Shown here piece after piece: positions 8,493 through 16,476 of a stretch of DNA of 64,000 bases. Each line of letters opens with the position of its first letter. Position 1 is the first letter of the stretch. Source of the stretch: Chitinophagales bacterium (GTDB lineage Bacteria > Bacteroidota > Bacteroidia > Chitinophagales > UBA8649); contig JACJYS010000007.1 in NCBI GenBank assembly GCA_020635995.1, positions 62,001-126,000 of the forward strand. Reading direction: 5' to 3'. A program made the position numbers and the translations under genes. Under the pieces are notes generated by a model. It made no database searches, was not told the origin of the DNA, and was given only the letters and a program-made list of their open reading frames with translations.

Positions 8493-9522
8493 TCTCTTCT
8501 ATTTTTCGGTTAATAAATACTTGGTCGGCATGCTGTTTTCTTATGCCAATGGTAGTACCCATTATTCGGTATCCTACAGGGTCGCCAGAGGCACTTTTTA
8601 TTACTGCCGAAACTTGGCTGCCCGGTACAACACCTAAATCCATTAAGCGTCTTCTTTGCTGTCCTCTGCAATTTGGAGATATAGCTAAAATTTCGGCATT
8701 TTCGCCCACTTTAAGCGATGATAATAATTCGTACTTAGTTGGCTGTGTTACATCAATTTTTTCTACTGTAATGTATCCTGCAAAAAGAGGTGTTAAAGTA
8801 CATTCTTCTCCGTCTGCAGCAAAGCTTATTTTTTTATCCGTAACATCTGTAACATAAACTTGCATACCTGGGTACAATCCTAACACCAGCAGTTGCTCAT
8901 AAATGTTTTTTGGTTCATCTTCTAAGTGGGTAATTCTGCCCATATCGCCTTCTTGCAAGGTGCTTAGTCTTAATCCTTTGTGTTTAGGTATTTTTCCTTC
9001 GGATGTAGGAATAGGGTCGCCATGTGGGTCGTAAACAGGATTGCCCATGCTTGCTGCCAGTTTATCAATTTCTTCGTCTGTTAAAGTGTGTTCTATTTCG
9101 CAGGCTTCATCGTGCCAATCTGAAGGAGCTACACTTGTTTTTTCAGCTAAATAATATTCCCACACTCTGTGTATTCTTATAATACGCAAGGCATAAGACC
9201 GCCCTTCATCTGTTAATTTTACCGTTTGATTATTGAGTTTAACTAATTCTAAAGCAGTTAATCTTTCCAAAAGCTTGCTGGCTTTATCCATAGAAATATT
9301 TAAGTGCCCAGCAAGAGTATTAATATTGCAATCTATTTTTTTGTATTCACAGTCAAAAATAAATTTTAAAGCATCTTCTAATAATACCCGTTGGTTGTTT
9401 TCTTTTAATTTACTGATAAGAGCCCAGCCTCCTTTTTTAGGCCAAAAAAACCAAATTAAGCCAATAATAATGGCAATGCCTATGAGTAGAGTAGTGGCGG
9501 CTTGTATTTTTATAGTATCCAT
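8476..9522 (-). CDS. Membrane-anchored DtxR-type regulator fused to two FeoA domains
   Basis: 348 residues with an unusual order. A single hydrophobic segment spans about 9-28 (TATTLLIG-type run ending WFFWPKK). A winged HTH follows at about 40-115, then a DtxR metal-binding and dimerisation region with HRVWEYYL, HDEACEIEH and DPHGDPIP. After that come two FeoA/SH3-like domains (about 190-255 and 268-340; the second has RRRLMDLGVVPGS). Metal-ligand residues typical of DtxR/MntR are retained. FeoA normally activates FeoB, so this protein may link iron sensing, the membrane and the split transporter. Whether it still binds DNA is unclear. The gene is preceded by a soluble DtxR gene two bases away and overlaps the feoB GTPase gene. 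Confidence 0.88.
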   Translation of the reverse strand: MDTIKIQAATTLLIGIAIIIGLIWFFWPKKGGWALISKLKENNQRVLLEDALKFIFDCEYKKIDCNINTLAGHLNISMDKASKLLERLTALELVKLNNQTVKLTDEGRSYALRIIRIHRVWEYYLAEKTSVAPSDWHDEACEIEHTLTDEEIDKLAASMGNPVYDPHGDPIPTSEGKIPKHKGLRLSTLQEGDMGRITHLEDEPKNIYEQLLVLGLYPGMQVYVTDVTDKKISFAADGEECTLTPLFAGYITVEKIDVTQPTKYELLSSLKVGENAEILAISPNCRGQQRRRLMDLGVVPGSQVSAVIKSASGDPVGYRIMGTTIGIRKQHADQVFINRKIEENEYTA

Positions 9523-9524
9523 AA

Positions 9525-10190
9525 TTATGCGTTTATTAATTGTTTAACATAAATGATATTGGTAAAGCTTTCATTTAATAAAATTTTATTCTCATTAATT
9601 TTTATTGCTGTCATTTTGGTAGCATCGTATTGTTTTTCTACCAAAATAGTAGCCCCAACTACTATATTATTAGCTGTGCAAAATTCAAAAAAATCTTTTT
9701 CGGAGCTAAAAAGTCTTGAAATTTCATAAAAACTACCAGCATCTGCTTTAGATAAAAGCATTTGAGTTTTATCCGTTTCTATATTTCCATTTAATTTAGG
9801 AATGGGATCGCCATGAGGGTCGGTAGAGGGATAATCCAAATATTGTTCAATTTTATCGGCTAAAAAATCGGAAGTTATATGTTCTAATTCTTCTGCTTCT
9901 AAATGAATTTCATGTAGCGATAAATTTAATGTTTTATGTAAAAAAGCTTCCCACAAACGGTGTTTGCGTATAACGTTTAAAGCCAATTTACTACCCGAAT
10001 TGGTAAGTGCTAAAGGTTTATATTTGGTATAAATAACTAATTTTTTTGTAGCCAGTTTTCTTGCCATATCCGTTGCCGCTGCATTAGATATGTTAAGTAT
10101 GCCGGCTATTGTACCCAATTTTGTATCGGCATTGGGTAGTTTACTTTGCATATAAACTGCTTTTATAAAATTTTCTATTGAAACCGTCAT
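9525..10190 (-). CDS. DtxR/MntR-family metal-dependent repressor
   Basis: 221 residues with no membrane segment. The N-terminal winged HTH (about 1-70: LGTIAGILNISNAAATDMARKL) is followed by the DtxR dimerisation region containing KHRLWEAFL, HLEAEELEH and DPHGDPIP, all expected metal-ligand positions. The C-terminal 80 residues look like the SH3-like domain of the family. It is first in the iron operon and an apparent DtxR-type operator lies in its own promoter, so it most likely represses the operon when iron (or manganese) is plentiful. Which metal it senses cannot be told from the sequence. Confidence 0.9.
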   Translation of the reverse strand: MTVSIENFIKAVYMQSKLPNADTKLGTIAGILNISNAAATDMARKLATKKLVIYTKYKPLALTNSGSKLALNVIRKHRLWEAFLHKTLNLSLHEIHLEAEELEHITSDFLADKIEQYLDYPSTDPHGDPIPKLNGNIETDKTQMLLSKADAGSFYEISRLFSSEKDFFEFCTANNIVVGATILVEKQYDATKMTAIKINENKILLNESFTNIIYVKQLINA

Positions 10191-10212
10191 TTGTAGTTTG
10201 TTTAATTAAATA

Positions 10213-10244
10213 TTTAAGCTTACTTAAATTAAATAACAAAAGTA
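10213..10244 (-). promoter_or_regulatory. Promoter and DtxR-type operator of the iron operon
   Basis: On the minus strand 10244-10237 reads TACTTTTG, a perfect TAnnTTTG -7 element. Just downstream, at 10213-10228, is the inverted repeat TTTAAG-N4-CTTAAA, resembling iron/manganese boxes of the DtxR family (TTAGG-N-CCTAA type). It would cover the transcription start, and the regulator's start codon is at 10190. Repressor binding here would shut off the whole operon. Binding is inferred. Confidence 0.6.
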
Positions 10245-10305
10245 CTGTAAAATTAGTTTCTTAAAAAATTTTGAAGATAATTTTATTTTGGTTGATGGAG
10301 TTTTA

Positions 10306-10432
10306 ATACCAATTGTTGACACAAAATAGTCTAATCTATTTTGTATTTTACAATGGTAAATGCTGTTAGAGTAATATATTTAGTACAATGAGGCGAAGCC
10401 GAGATTGGACTACTATATATTAATAATTTAAT
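10306..10432 (+). repeat. Dispersed MITE-like repeat, family 2, copy A
   Basis: It begins ATACCAATTGTTGACACAAA, contains the perfect 9-bp stem hairpin ACAAAATAG-N6-CTATTTTGT, and continues with the block around TTAGTACAATGAGGCGAAGCC shared with copy C. The same order of elements occurs at 20722-20933 and, inverted, at 34926-35143. It fills most of the 290-base gap between the iron operon promoter and rpiB. Confidence 0.7.
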
Positions 10433-10481
10433 ACATTGTAGGTTATGGAGTTTTAAATTACTGTATTTGCTTATAATTGAA

Positions 10482-10904
10482 TTATATCAAGTCAACTCTT
10501 TTTTGATGTCTGCCACCTTCAAATTCAGTATCTAAAAAGGCACTTACTATAGTTTTTGCTTTGTTTGCACTTGTAAAGCGAGCCGGTAAGCATAGTATAT
10601 TGGCATTATTATGTTGCTTTGCTAAAGCAGCTATTTCTGGATTCCAAGCTATAGCAGCTCTTATTTTTTTGTGTTTATTAGCTGTCATACAAACACCGTT
10701 AGCACTGCCGCAAATTAGTATTCCGGTTGTTGCTTCACCTTTTTCTATGGCTGTTGCCACAGCATGAGCATAGTCGGGATAATTGACAGATTTTGTAGAA
10801 TGTGTTCCTTTATCTATAACTTCTACTTCTAAATCATTTAGGTATTTAATAAGTTGTTCTTTTAGTTCAAATCCAGCGTGGTCGCTGCCTATTATTATTT
10901 TCAT
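10482..10904 (-). CDS. rpiB: Ribose-5-phosphate isomerase B
   Basis: This enzyme interconverts ribose-5-phosphate and ribulose-5-phosphate in the pentose phosphate pathway. I start it at the ATG at 10904 (MKIIIGSDHAGFELK), giving 140 residues, the usual size. A longer frame to 11051 exists but only overlaps tatC with non-homologous sequence. Family motifs include GSDHAGFELK at the start, VNYPDYAHAVA, the active-site loop ICGSANGVCMTANKH with its cysteines, and NNANILCLPAR. It follows tatC by five bases in the same direction. Confidence 0.93.
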   Translation of the reverse strand: MKIIIGSDHAGFELKEQLIKYLNDLEVEVIDKGTHSTKSVNYPDYAHAVATAIEKGEATTGILICGSANGVCMTANKHKKIRAAIAWNPEIAALAKQHNNANILCLPARFTSANKAKTIVSAFLDTEFEGGRHQKRVDLI

Positions 10905-10909
10905 ATTGA

Positions 10910-11698
10910 TTAGGGGTTTACTTTTTGTGCCACAAATATACTCAATAAATATAAGCCAAACAATGGAATACCTACCATTATCATAGAGGCTACATCGGGA
11001 GGTGTTATTATGGCTGCTAATATCATGCAAATTAAAAAGGCATAACGCCAATAATTTTTCATTAAAGTGGCACTTACTAAGCCTATTTTAGCTAACAAAA
11101 AAACTAAAATGGGCATTTGAAACATAATGCCACTGGCTAATACTAATGTGCCTACAAAATTTATATAATTAGTAAGCGAAAACATATTGGAAACTATATT
11201 ACTTACGTTGTATTTGGCTAAAAAATCTAAAGAAAAAGGCGTTAGTACAAAATATCCAAATAATACGCCAATGAAAAATAAAGAAGCACTTATTAAAATA
11301 GCCGTTCTTGAAGCTCTCAACTCATTTATTTTTAACGCAGGACTTATAAAACGCCATGCTTCCCAAACCATATATGGAAAAGCCAATATAACACCTAATC
11401 CTAAAGCTATTTTTATGTGTACCATAAATTGCCCCGCCATTTCGGTATTTATTATTTCAAAAGTATTGTTTCCTAAACACAAACTTTCTGATAAGTTAAG
11501 CTTTTTTATGAGCAAACACCAATATTCGTAGGAAATAAAATTAGAATGAGTAGGTGCAAATATTACTTTGTCAAAAATAAATTCTTTAAAAATAAAAGCT
11601 AATATAGAAAATATAATAACGGCTATAACTACCCTTACCAAATGCCACCTTAACTCTTCAAGGTGGTCAAAAAACGACATTTCTTTTTCTTCTTCCAA
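10910..11698 (-). CDS. tatC: Sec-independent protein translocase TatC
   Basis: This is the core receptor of the twin-arginine translocation pathway, which exports folded proteins across the inner membrane. At 262 residues it has about six hydrophobic segments and the conserved cytoplasmic N-terminus SFFDHLEELRWHLVR. FPYMVWEAWRFISPAL after the second helix is the classic TatC signature. No tatA/tatB gene lies next to it, so those must be elsewhere. It sits between an OmpA-like lipoprotein gene and rpiB on the minus strand, with short gaps that suggest co-transcription. Confidence 0.96.
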   Translation of the reverse strand: MEEEKEMSFFDHLEELRWHLVRVVIAVIIFSILAFIFKEFIFDKVIFAPTHSNFISYEYWCLLIKKLNLSESLCLGNNTFEIINTEMAGQFMVHIKIALGLGVILAFPYMVWEAWRFISPALKINELRASRTAILISASLFFIGVLFGYFVLTPFSLDFLAKYNVSNIVSNMFSLTNYINFVGTLVLASGIMFQMPILVFLLAKIGLVSATLMKNYWRYAFLICMILAAIITPPDVASMIMVGIPLFGLYLLSIFVAQKVNP

Positions 11699-11703
11699 GG
11701 AGT

Positions 11704-12717
11704 TTATTTATTGAGAATATCTAAAATTTTGCCCAATTTAGGAGATAAAATTATCTCTGTTCTTCGGTTTGCCGCTTTGTTCTCTTTTGTATCATTTTCT
11801 TTTACAGGGTGAAACTCTCCACGACCGCTTGCAGCTATTTCGGCAGGATTTACACCGCCATCCGTTAAAATACGCACTACCGAGGTGGCTCTTTTTACAC
11901 TCAAATCCCAGTTGTCTTTTAGTTGCCCGGTACCGTTGTAGGGTACATTATCTGTATGTCCTTCTACTACTATCGTAAAATCATCGGCATCATTTAGCAC
12001 GCTAGCTATTTTTTTAATAGCATCTTCTCCTTTTGTGTCAACCGTGAAACTTCCCGATTTAAACAACAGATTTTCTGATAAAGCTACGTGCAAATTGCCA
12101 TCTTTTTCTGTTACTTGAACTTCATCGCTACTAAAACCTTTAAGAGCATTAGTTACATTAGTTTTCAAATTAGCTATAGCTTCTTCTTTAGCTTTTAGTT
12201 GGGCTTCTAATTCGCCTATACGCTTATTTTTAGCTTCATTTTCTTTTTGAGCTAAAGCTATTTCTGTTTGCAGTTGAGCCAAATCACTTTCTTTTTTCTT
12301 TAAAGTTTCATCTAAAGCTTTTTGTTGAGCCGCTATTCTGTTTAACTCAGCTTCTTTTTCAGCTAAGGCTTTGTTTAAGGCTTGTTGGTTTGAAGTAGCT
12401 TCTGCTAACAACTGACTTTTAGATTCTGTTAAATCGGCAGTTTGATTTCGGTAGTTGGCTACATCACCTTCTAATTGACTAATTTTCTGTTCATTTTTAG
12501 CCTTTTCGTCTTTTAAAGTATTTATTTCGCCTTGAAGTTTTGCTTTTGCTTGCTCACAATCATCATTGTTAGACTCCATTTTGCGTAATCTATTTTCACA
12601 ATCTTGTTTGTCATTCAAATATTTATCGCTTAAAGCTTCTAATTGATTATACTTTTTAGAAGTAACACAAGAACTTAATAACAACACACTCAATAAAACT
12701 ATACTTAATTTTTTCAT
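11704..12717 (-). CDS. OmpA-family peptidoglycan-binding lipoprotein with coiled coil
   Basis: 337 residues. The N-terminus is a lipoprotein signal with lipobox LLSSC (cleavage before about Cys17). A long charged coiled coil follows (about 25-185, rich in K, E, Q and A). The C-terminal OmpA domain has the peptidoglycan-contact core VVEGHTDNVPYNG and later ANRRTEIIL. Such proteins tether the outer membrane to the cell wall; the coiled coil may span the periplasm. It lies five bases upstream of tatC on the same strand. Confidence 0.9.
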   Translation of the reverse strand: MKKLSIVLLSVLLLSSCVTSKKYNQLEALSDKYLNDKQDCENRLRKMESNNDDCEQAKAKLQGEINTLKDEKAKNEQKISQLEGDVANYRNQTADLTESKSQLLAEATSNQQALNKALAEKEAELNRIAAQQKALDETLKKKESDLAQLQTEIALAQKENEAKNKRIGELEAQLKAKEEAIANLKTNVTNALKGFSSDEVQVTEKDGNLHVALSENLLFKSGSFTVDTKGEDAIKKIASVLNDADDFTIVVEGHTDNVPYNGTGQLKDNWDLSVKRATSVVRILTDGGVNPAEIAASGRGEFHPVKENDTKENKAANRRTEIILSPKLGKILDILNK

Positions 12718-12793
12718 TACAATTTAAAATTTACCACAAAAGTAAGATTGATAAATGATATTATATAATGAGTTTTTCACTAATTTTAGTTAA

Positions 12794-12907
12794 TAAGATA
12801 GCTTAGTAACGCAGAATAGTCTAATTTCGGCTACACTTTATTGTGCTAAAATATTAATATATCGGCATTTAATATGGTAAAACGCAAAATAGATTAATCT
12901 ATTTTGT
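12794..12907 (-). repeat. Dispersed MITE-like repeat, family 2, partial copy D
   Basis: It matches the inverted copy at 34926-35143: an AATAGTCTAAT...TTATTGTGCTAAA block, then a perfect 22-bp palindrome CAAAATAGATT/AATCTATTTTG at about 12884-12905. The terminal ATACC ends are not evident. The palindrome contains the stop codon (12899-12901) of the adjacent nuclease gene and could act as a weak terminator. Confidence 0.6.
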
Positions 12908-13809
12908 GTTTTTTAGTTCGTTGTTTATAAATGCTTCTAACTTCGCTTTGTCGGGTAGTTGAAGTTGGTATTTACTTACAAAAATATCCAAGTCACTGTC
13001 CGCAATTGCATATTCTACCAATGTCTTGTTTTGGTTGGTAACAAGTAAAATTCCAACAGGCGGATTGTCGTTTTCTTCTTGCACGTTTTTCTTATAGTAT
13101 TGTAAATACGATTTCAACTGACCAATGTGTTCGTGTTTGGCTATTTCAGTTTTTAGTTCCACTAAAACGTGACATTTCAAAATACGATGATAAAAAACCA
13201 AATCAATGAAATAGTATTCATCGCCAATTAAAATGCGTTTTTGTCGTGCTTCAAAACAAAATCCGTTTCCAAGTTCAGTAATGAATTCTTGCAAATGAGA
13301 AACAAGAGCTTGTTCAAGTTTCGTTTCTTCAATTAAATGTGGTTGCCCGATATTTAAAAACTCAAAGAAATAATGCGACTTTACTAAATCTGTTGCCTGT
13401 ATAGGTTGTATTTTCTTTGTAACTTCTTCAAACGATTTTTTGTGATTTTCAGACATACCAATACGCTCAAAAGTTAATGTTTCAATTTGCCTTTTGAGTT
13501 CTTTTACGCTAGGTTGTGTTTTTAAAATCAGCAATTCGTAAAAACGTCTTTTGGTGCTGTCGTCAATTTTTATGAGTTCAGTAAAATGCGTGTAAGAAAT
13601 GGATTGGAAAATGGTTGAAACGTGTTTTATGTCTTCCTTTTGTAATTTTTGGGTCGGCAACCCAAGAATTGATTTTTCTATATTTTTGGGCAAGAAATCG
13701 GCAGGAAACACATTTTTAAATTCTTGGGTTATCAACCCAAGAATTTGCGGATAAGTATTGTAAAATTGTCGGCAACGTGATAATTCTGGTGCTGTAAGTC
13801 CTTTTACTG
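12899..13809 (-). pseudogene. 5'-truncated DUF1016/YhcG PD-(D/E)XK nuclease
   Basis: The readable frame runs from the IS3-family element edge at 13809 to a TAG at 12899. The first in-frame start candidate is a TTG at 13735, but upstream codons (KGLTAPELSRCRQFYNTYPQ) clearly belong to the DUF1016 N-terminal domain, so roughly the first 100 residues are gone. The C-terminal nuclease core is intact: FIDLVFYHR, then VELKTE, followed by HIGQLKSYLQYYKK. YhcG-like proteins are linked to phage defence and restriction loci. The last codons and stop coincide with a dispersed repeat. It may still be translated from the TTG, but a functional protein is doubtful. Confidence 0.8.
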
Positions 13810-13882
13810 TGCCCGTCCCTAAATAGTGTTGACCGTTTTAGTTAATAAATTATTTTTCATTTTGTTTAAATCTATCGGTCAA

Positions 13883-14707
13883 TTATGAGCCTGAAGGTCT
13901 GCTTTGCTTGGGTAAAAGTAATACTTCTTTTTCAAAGACTATAGGTGCTTTTCTTTTTATTGCATTATGTAATCTTGTGTTGTTATAGTGTTTTACTGCT
14001 TTTGCTACCATTGCTTTTAATTCTTTTAAGTTCTGTGGTTGCCAATAATCTAAATATTCGCTTTTTATAGTTAGGTTAATACGCTCAGCATAAGCATTGT
14101 CTAAAGCAGTTTCACCCATACTTATGATGGCATTGTTGTCTTTCAACATGGTTATATATTTTCTGTAAATGTATTGACTACCCTTATCTGAATGATGTAT
14201 TTGCGGTTCTTTATGGGTTTTGAGTGCCATTTTAAGAGCTGTTACGTTTGCTTCAGCTCTTAAACTGTCTGATACATGATAACCCACTATTTTCTTCGTG
14301 TAAACATCTATGATAAATACGGCATAATAAAACCGTTCGCCTACTTTAATGTATGTGATGTCGCTCTGCCATACTTGACTTGGGCTATGTAGCAACATGC
14401 CTTGAATAAAATTTGGGTAATACACCTTTGAACCCATGGTGGTTCTGTGATAGTTTTTCTTTCGTTTTAGTCTAAATCCCAAATCCATAAAAAGTTCTAT
14501 GAATCTGTCCCTGCCCATAAAATCGGGGGCTAAGCTATAGTACATCTTCTCCACCCCACATCCCGGATGCTCGGCTCGTAGCAACTCTGCTTCTCTTACC
14601 AACTGCATGGTCTTGGTATCAAACACTTCCTGTCGTTTTGCATACTGATAAACGGCTTGCTTGCTGATGCCTACAACCTTGTATAATTCGTTTAAAGAAT
14701 AACTCAT
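13883..14707 (-). CDS. IS3-family transposase OrfB (integrase catalytic domain)
   Basis: 274 residues. After an N-terminal HTH_21-like region, the rve integrase core shows the DDE triad: Asp116 in WQSDITYI, Asp174 in HHSDKGSQY and Glu208 in NAYAERINLTIKSEYL. The C-terminus has the usual HYNNTRLHNAIKRKAP. Its ATG overlaps the orfA stop as ATGA. Just before the overlap lies a short A4G run (AAGAAAAGATGA) where a -1 frameshift could make the OrfAB fusion typical of the family. No internal stop is present. Confidence 0.95.
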   Translation of the reverse strand: MSYSLNELYKVVGISKQAVYQYAKRQEVFDTKTMQLVREAELLRAEHPGCGVEKMYYSLAPDFMGRDRFIELFMDLGFRLKRKKNYHRTTMGSKVYYPNFIQGMLLHSPSQVWQSDITYIKVGERFYYAVFIIDVYTKKIVGYHVSDSLRAEANVTALKMALKTHKEPQIHHSDKGSQYIYRKYITMLKDNNAIISMGETALDNAYAERINLTIKSEYLDYWQPQNLKELKAMVAKAVKHYNNTRLHNAIKRKAPIVFEKEVLLLPKQSRPSGS

Positions 14708-15102
14708 CTTTTCTTGGTGTTCTTTAAAGTATCGGATTGTGGGGTGTCGGAGTTTTTTTTGATATCTATATCCAGTTCCTCTTTGGCTATATCTATCATC
14801 TTCTCCAAGTAATCTATCTTAATCTGTTTTTGTCCTACTATAGATTCTAATTGTTTTATTTTAGCTTCTAATTCTTTAACCCTTTGTGCACTACTCTCTC
14901 TATGTTCTACCATGCGATATCCTTTCTTATTGTATGTCGAAAATTTATAAATCCACCCGTAAATTAATTGTTTAGAAATACTGTGAAGTTTACTCAGTTC
15001 TTTTACACTATATTCTCCTTTCTCAAATTCCTTTACTAGCTCTTTTTTAAATGTTTCACTAAATTTACGCTTTTTACGTATCCTTTTTAAATTTGCTTTC
15101 AT
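14704..15102 (-). CDS. IS3-family transposase OrfA (HTH/leucine-zipper)
   Basis: 132 residues. The HTH_Tnp_1 region is FSETFKKELVKEFEKGEYSV followed by KELSKLHSISKQLIYGWIYK, which binds the element ends. A heptad-like helix (VKELEAKIKQLESIVGQKQIKIDYLEKMI) mediates oligomerisation. It ends in KNTKKR at the overlap with orfB. Length and layout fit IS3/IS150-group elements. Confidence 0.92.
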   Translation of the reverse strand: MKANLKRIRKKRKFSETFKKELVKEFEKGEYSVKELSKLHSISKQLIYGWIYKFSTYNKKGYRMVEHRESSAQRVKELEAKIKQLESIVGQKQIKIDYLEKMIDIAKEELDIDIKKNSDTPQSDTLKNTKKR

Positions 15103-15149
15103 CTGTTTTCCGCTTTTTTTTAACGGTCAACCTATTTCAGGGACGGACA

Positions 15150-15600
15150 GTTTGTACTTTTACTTTTGTCTTGATACAAAAGTAACAAAAAATCAAGACT
15201 GTAATCAAAAACACTAAAATGCTATAAAACAGACGAGGACAAATTAATGTATGCTCAATTTTAGTTTTCCTAAAGTATTTTCACTCGTGGGAGCATACTA
15301 ATTTGTCTGTTTACTGTTTTATAATTTCATTCACTTTGGATGTCTGTTTTACACCATTTCTTAACGTATTTTTGATTAAGGTCAGATAAAAAGTGCACCT
15401 TAAGTTTGCAAGTGGGGCACCCATTAACCGAAAACTCCGTAAAAAATTAAACTGTTTGAAGAACGGAGTGATGAGTTTTTGATTTTTAGGAGTTAAGGTT
15501 ATAATGGGTCGCTGAAAACTTAGTGCGATTCTTTTGTAACTTTTCTTCTAAAGAAAAGTTAATGTAAAATACTTCATAGGTATCTTTACAGATAGTCATA
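15150..15600 (+). repeat. Fold-back repeat, family 1, copy 1 (left end cut by IS3 element)
   Basis: About 450 bases nearly identical to 27680-28192 and to the reverse complement of 59260-59700. Internal inverted repeats nest around one centre: AAACAGAC/GTCTGTTT, ACAAATTA/TAATTTGT and GTATGCTC/GAGCATAC, plus the short hairpin AACTTTTCTT-CTA-AAGAAAAGTT near 15540. The right end is AGATAGTCATAAAAA. The left roughly 90 bases seen in other copies are missing and the IS3-family element starts there. No convincing reading frame is present. Confidence 0.8.
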
Positions 15601-15631
15601 AAAACATCTCTATAAAATTGGACGTAAATTT

Positions 15632-16387
15632 TTACAGCCCTATAAATGAAATCCCAATAGAGAAAGGCGTCATTTTAGGTCCACTATTTTTCTTAAATAG
15701 CTCAGTAACGCTATAGTAAGCAAAAATGTTAAAGCCACCGTAGCCTACTCTCAGCGTTGGCCCAGCTTCCCATAAAGCTAAATCTTTAAAGTTTTTAGTT
15801 TTAAATTTCTTGTAGTAGCCGTTGTCTTTGTTTTTCTCCACTCTAACGCCCGTCATACGCACGCCTCCTCTAAAACCTACTGCCACTTTAAACATATTGC
15901 CTGTTTTTAAAGACGGTTTAGTGAAAAAACGTAATTCTAATGGCACTTCAAAATAGTTTACAGCTACTTTTCTTTGTTTAAAATTATCGTCATCTTTAAA
16001 ATTAGGTATTGGTGTAAAAGTAGTTTGTACAGAATCTTCTACCATATTGCTATTGTGGTAATAGCTGGCATGTCTAAAACCTACACCCGCAGCAAAACTA
16101 ACTCTTTCAGTTCCTAAAGGAAAATCTTGCAAATAATACAAACCTATACCTCTTGAATGCCATTGCGTTTTAAAACCGTTAGTTTCTTTGTGAAATAAAT
16201 TATCAAAAGTCAAATTTATCATAAATCTATCTCTACCTTTAAAAGATTTTTTGGTAGTTTGTACTTCTTCTTTTTTCTCTGTTTCGGTATTATTTGCTTC
16301 TGGTGTATTATTTTTTAATTTGAATTGTGCATTAGCACTTGAAAAAGTAAAAAATGCCAATAAAAATACAACTAAGATGTTTTTCAT
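15632..16387 (-). CDS. Outer-membrane beta-barrel protein (porin/PorT-like)
   Basis: 251 residues with a cleavable signal peptide (MKNILVVFLLAFFTFSSANAQ). The remainder alternates polar and aromatic/hydrophobic residues as in an outer-membrane beta-barrel and ends with a strand-like GISFIGL. Residues 60-250 resemble the Bacteroidota outer-membrane beta-barrel (PorT-like) family. Function is unknown; such proteins may be structural, transport or secretion-related. The gene stands alone between a fold-back repeat and a divergent WYL regulator. Confidence 0.75.
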   Translation of the reverse strand: MKNILVVFLLAFFTFSSANAQFKLKNNTPEANNTETEKKEEVQTTKKSFKGRDRFMINLTFDNLFHKETNGFKTQWHSRGIGLYYLQDFPLGTERVSFAAGVGFRHASYYHNSNMVEDSVQTTFTPIPNFKDDDNFKQRKVAVNYFEVPLELRFFTKPSLKTGNMFKVAVGFRGGVRMTGVRVEKNKDNGYYKKFKTKNFKDLALWEAGPTLRVGYGGFNIFAYYSVTELFKKNSGPKMTPFSIGISFIGL

Positions 16388-16476
16388 AAATTTGTTTTGA
16401 ATTTCTGAAGCGTAAAAATAAGAACTTTTAATTTAATAAGCTGATATTTAATATTTTTAACTGAAATAACTTAACC

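Larger units (their letters stand above)
13810..15149 (-). mobile_element. IS3-family insertion sequence
   Basis: Two overlapping frames (orfA, orfB) are enclosed by imperfect terminal inverted repeats. The left end at 13810 begins TGCCCGTCCCTAAATAG and the right end, read on the minus strand from 15149, begins TGTCCGTCCCTGAAATAG; both continue into a shared TTGACCGTT. Length is about 1.34 kb. I find no matching target-site duplication. The left flank is a cut nuclease gene and the right flank a cut fold-back repeat, which suggests an IS-associated deletion rather than a simple insertion. Confidence 0.85.

Noticed and set aside
10905..11051. N-terminal extension of RpiB to 11051
   Set aside because: The extra 49 residues overlap tatC and have no RpiB similarity; MKIIIGSDHAG is the family's normal start.
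15150..15600. Short open frames inside the fold-back repeats
   Set aside because: They are broken differently in each copy and have no protein-like composition; the nested inverted repeats explain the conservation better.
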